Shown here piece by piece: positions 5,481 through 7,243 of a stretch of DNA of 7,243 nucleotides. The translations under genes and the position numbers were made by a program. The notes below the pieces were generated by a model. It was not told where the DNA came from, searched no databases, and saw nothing but the letters and a program-made list of their open reading frames with translations. Position 1 is the stretch's first letter. Each line of letters starts with the position of its first letter. The DNA comes from Desulfobacula sp. (lineage in GTDB: Bacteria > Desulfobacterota > Desulfobacteria > Desulfobacterales > Desulfobacteraceae), in contig JAABTB010000111.1 in the NCBI GenBank assembly GCA_011390085.1, positions 1 through 7,243 of the forward strand, in the 5' to 3' direction.

Positions 5481-6329
5481 TTATTGTTTCAATCGGAGGA
5501 TCATCTCATATATCATTTTTTTGGGCAGGTGGTATTCTCCGGCGATCTGTTTTGCCAGATCCGATGGGCGCAGATCCGAATCCGATAACCGTTCCAGAAT
5601 GATTCTTTTGAGGTCATCTGTTTCAGGCTTTCTTTCTTCTATGCAACCTTGGACAAAGAGGGAGCATTCCCCCTTGATGGTTTCTTTTTCTTCAAGCTGC
5701 TGAAGTATCCGGGACAAGCTCCCCCGGACGTATTCCTCATGAAGTTTGGTGATTTCCCTGGCCAGGCATCCCTGCCGATTTCCCAGAATTTGAATCAGGG
5801 TTTCCACAAGCGTTTTTATGCGGCGGGGGGATTCATAAAAAATAAGGGTGGCTTTCTGATCTTTCAGGGATTGGATTGTCTGTTTCAGTTTGCCGCTTTT
5901 TTTAGGCGGGAATCCTGAAAAATATAAAGCATCTGTCGGTAGTCCGGACACGCTTAAGCCTGCCATGGCCGCACTGCATCCGGGGATTGGGATGATGGGG
6001 ATGTTTTCTTTGGCTGCGGTTTTAATGAGATGATATCCCGGGTCGGACAGGGTCGGAGTTCCCGCATCGGAGATCAGGGCAAGGTTCAGACCGCTTTTCA
6101 AATGTGAGATCAATTGAGGGGTTTTGAAGGTTTCATTGTGTTCATGACAGGAGATGAGTCTTGTATCAATTCCGTAGTGATCCAGGAGTCTTTTCGAATG
6201 CCGGGTATCTTCGGCTGCAATCAGATCCACCTGCTTTAAAACAGCCACGGCCCTGAATGTTATATCCTCCAGATTGCCGATGGGGGTTGCCACCACATAC
6301 AAGGTTCCGTATGAAATCCGTTCTTCCAT
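5481..6329 (-). CDS. rsmI: 16S rRNA (cytidine1402-2'-O)-methyltransferase RsmI
   Basis: RsmI uses S-adenosylmethionine to methylate the ribose of C1402 in 16S rRNA, in the P-site decoding region. The 282-residue protein matches the usual length (about 286 in E. coli). Motifs seen: YVVATPIGNLEDITFRA (11-27), AAEDTRHSKRLLDHYGI (38-54), LISDAGTPTLSDPGYHLI (85-102; the family signature), GCSAAMAGLSVSGLP (117-131), FSGFPPKK (137-144), LIFYESPRR (162-170) and AREITKLHEEYVRG (190-203). A basic helical C-terminal tail follows. Start: the ATG at 6329 sits one base after the yraN stop (TAA-G-ATG) and places TPIGNL at the normal distance from the N-terminus. The frame is open further upstream to 6425, but those 32 residues would overlap yraN and look like out-of-frame translation. 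It is the last gene of the rnhB-yraN-rsmI operon and is probably translated by coupling. Confidence 0.96.
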   Translation of the reverse strand: MEERISYGTLYVVATPIGNLEDITFRAVAVLKQVDLIAAEDTRHSKRLLDHYGIDTRLISCHEHNETFKTPQLISHLKSGLNLALISDAGTPTLSDPGYHLIKTAAKENIPIIPIPGCSAAMAGLSVSGLPTDALYFSGFPPKKSGKLKQTIQSLKDQKATLIFYESPRRIKTLVETLIQILGNRQGCLAREITKLHEEYVRGSLSRILQQLEEKETIKGECSLFVQGCIEERKPETDDLKRIILERLSDSDLRPSDLAKQIAGEYHLPKKMIYEMILRLKQ

Positions 6330-6330
6330 C

Positions 6331-6696
6331 TTATCCGGCCTGGAATGCGTTTTTGATGAGGTTGAATTCAAATCGGCCCTCTTTTTCAAAGACCTCGACG
6401 ACATCAAAACGAACCCTTGATTCAAGCAGCCTGTGTTTTTTCAGGTAAAAGGAGGCACCCAGGATAATTTTATGTTGTTTTGAAGGGGTGACGGATTCTT
6501 TCGGCAAACCTTTTTTGATGCTGCGGCGGGTTTTGACCTCGATAAAGCAGAGAATTTCATGATCCTTTGCAATAATATCGATTTCTGCCGCCCTGGTCCG
6601 GAAATTGGTTTCCAGGATTTTAAACCCGTGAGCTTGAAGGAATCCTATGGCTGCGGATTCCCCTTCCCGGCCCAGGAATTTTCGGTCATCGGGCAT
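6331..6696 (-). CDS. yraN: UPF0102 protein YraN, putative endonuclease-fold protein
   Basis: This 121-residue protein has the UPF0102 pattern: GREGESAAIGFLQAHGFKILETNFR (9-33), AEIDIIAKD (37-45), LCFIEVKTRR (49-58) and VRFDVV (96-101). The acidic residues Glu38, Asp40 and Glu53 with Lys55 form the D-ExK-like centre of a restriction-endonuclease (Holliday-junction resolvase-like) fold. The family function is not settled; nuclease activity is an inference from the fold. One small oddity is Ala-Ala-Glu-Ile-Asp where most members have Gly-Glu-Ile-Asp. The ATG at 6696 overlaps the end of rnhB by 11 bases and has GAGG 6 bases upstream, inside rnhB. The rnhB-yraN pairing is common in Proteobacteria and supports the call. 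Confidence 0.94.
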   Translation of the reverse strand: MPDDRKFLGREGESAAIGFLQAHGFKILETNFRTRAAEIDIIAKDHEILCFIEVKTRRSIKKGLPKESVTPSKQHKIILGASFYLKKHRLLESRVRFDVVEVFEKEGRFEFNLIKNAFQAG

Positions 6697-7243
6697 GGAG
6701 GACCTCTTTGACGCCTCGAAATGTCAGCCGGTGAACAGGGCAGGGGCCGTGTTTTAAAATGGCTTGCTTATGGGCCTTGGTGGGATATCCCTTATGGCGG
6801 ACAAAATCATAGGCCGGGTAGATCTCGTGCAGGTCTTTCATTAGGGTATCCCGTGTCACCTTTGCAATAATGGAGGCGGCAGCAATGGAAATACTTTTTG
6901 AATCCCCTTTGACGATGGCTGACTGGTGGATATCCATATCCAGGGTGAATTTTCCGTCAATCAGAAGTAGGTCCGGAACGAGGGAGCCGGGAAGGGATGA
7001 GAGATTTTCAACCGCCCGTTTCATGGAAAGAAGGGAGGCTCTCAAAATATTGATATTATCTATTTCATGGTGGGAGGCGATGCCGGTGGAAACGGCAATG
7101 GCCTTTTCCATGATACGGGGGAAAAGGGCGTCCCGTTTTTTTTCAGACAGTTTTTTGGAATCATTGATTCCTTCACAAAAAAAATTTTGGGGCAGAATCA
7201 CGGCGGCAGACACGACAGGGCCGGCAAGGGGTCCCCTGCCGGC
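6686..7243 (-). CDS. rnhB: Ribonuclease HII (5' end beyond the window)
   Basis: RNase HII cleaves the RNA strand of RNA/DNA hybrids and single ribonucleotides misincorporated in DNA. The frame runs off the window edge: the visible 185 residues start at AGRGPLAGPVVSAAVILP, so the initiator and the first two catalytic acids (the Asp-Glu of DEAGRG) lie just outside. Seen: INDSKKLSEKKRD (about residues 26-38 of the visible part), LLLIDGK with the third catalytic Asp (about 96), and KGDSKSISIAAASIIAKVTRD with the fourth (about 132). The family C-terminal Y-x-F-x-x-H-K-G-Y-P-T-KAH and the HR-x-TF-x-GV box follow. The internal GTG at 7213 falls within the conserved PVV segment and is not the start. 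It is the first visible gene of the rnhB-yraN-rsmI operon. Confidence 0.96.
   Translation of the reverse strand, partial: AGRGPLAGPVVSAAVILPQNFFCEGINDSKKLSEKKRDALFPRIMEKAIAVSTGIASHHEIDNINILRASLLSMKRAVENLSSLPGSLVPDLLLIDGKFTLDMDIHQSAIVKGDSKSISIAAASIIAKVTRDTLMKDLHEIYPAYDFVRHKGYPTKAHKQAILKHGPCPVHRLTFRGVKEVLHAR

Noticed and set aside
6330..6425. 32-residue N-terminal extension of RsmI
   Set aside because: It overlaps the end of yraN in another frame, has a Ser/Arg-rich composition unlike RsmI, and the family N-terminus is met by the ATG at 6329 directly after the yraN stop.

Overview
The window looks like chromosomal DNA of a sulfate-reducing bacterium of the Desulfobacterota, most likely a Desulfobacter/Desulfobacula-like lineage. 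This is inferred from a complete, strongly translated-looking ATP sulfurylase of the dissimilatory type and from an apparent selenocysteine gene; these lineages are known to use selenocysteine heavily. No mobile element, CRISPR array, tRNA or rRNA was seen.

Left part, plus strand (1-2836): the tail of an unidentified gene overlaps by ATGA the start of an exported DUF1573-family protein. That gene is interrupted by a single in-frame TGA (285-287) at the place where the family has the first Cys of its conserved Cys-Gly-Cys motif. The frame stays open for a further 164 codons to the TAA at 780-782, and a GC-rich hairpin follows the TGA. The best reading is one 232-residue selenoprotein with a Sec-Gly-Cys motif, not two genes or a pseudogene. 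This is the main find. A HAD-superfamily phosphatase follows 23 bases later. After a leader with a possible promoter and a perfect 9-bp inverted repeat comes sat, which makes APS and pyrophosphate from sulfate and ATP.

Centre (2837-5480): sat and a minus-strand PiT-family anion permease converge on a strong bidirectional terminator. The permease is a 752-residue fusion of a two-repeat PiT membrane domain with a C-terminal helical PhoU/DUF47-like domain. Its roughly 300-base upstream region is AT-rich and holds a reasonable sigma70 promoter and several inverted repeats, one of which probably terminates rsmI.

Right part, minus strand (5481-7243): a tight housekeeping operon reads rnhB (5' end cut by the window edge), yraN, rsmI, with an 11-base overlap and then a 1-base gap.

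Sat supplies activated sulfate for respiration. The neighbouring HAD enzyme could remove pyrophosphate or be a general phosphatase, and the PiT permease could carry phosphate or sulfate. These links are inference. The right-hand operon serves RNA/DNA hybrid repair and ribosome modification and is unrelated to sulfur metabolism.
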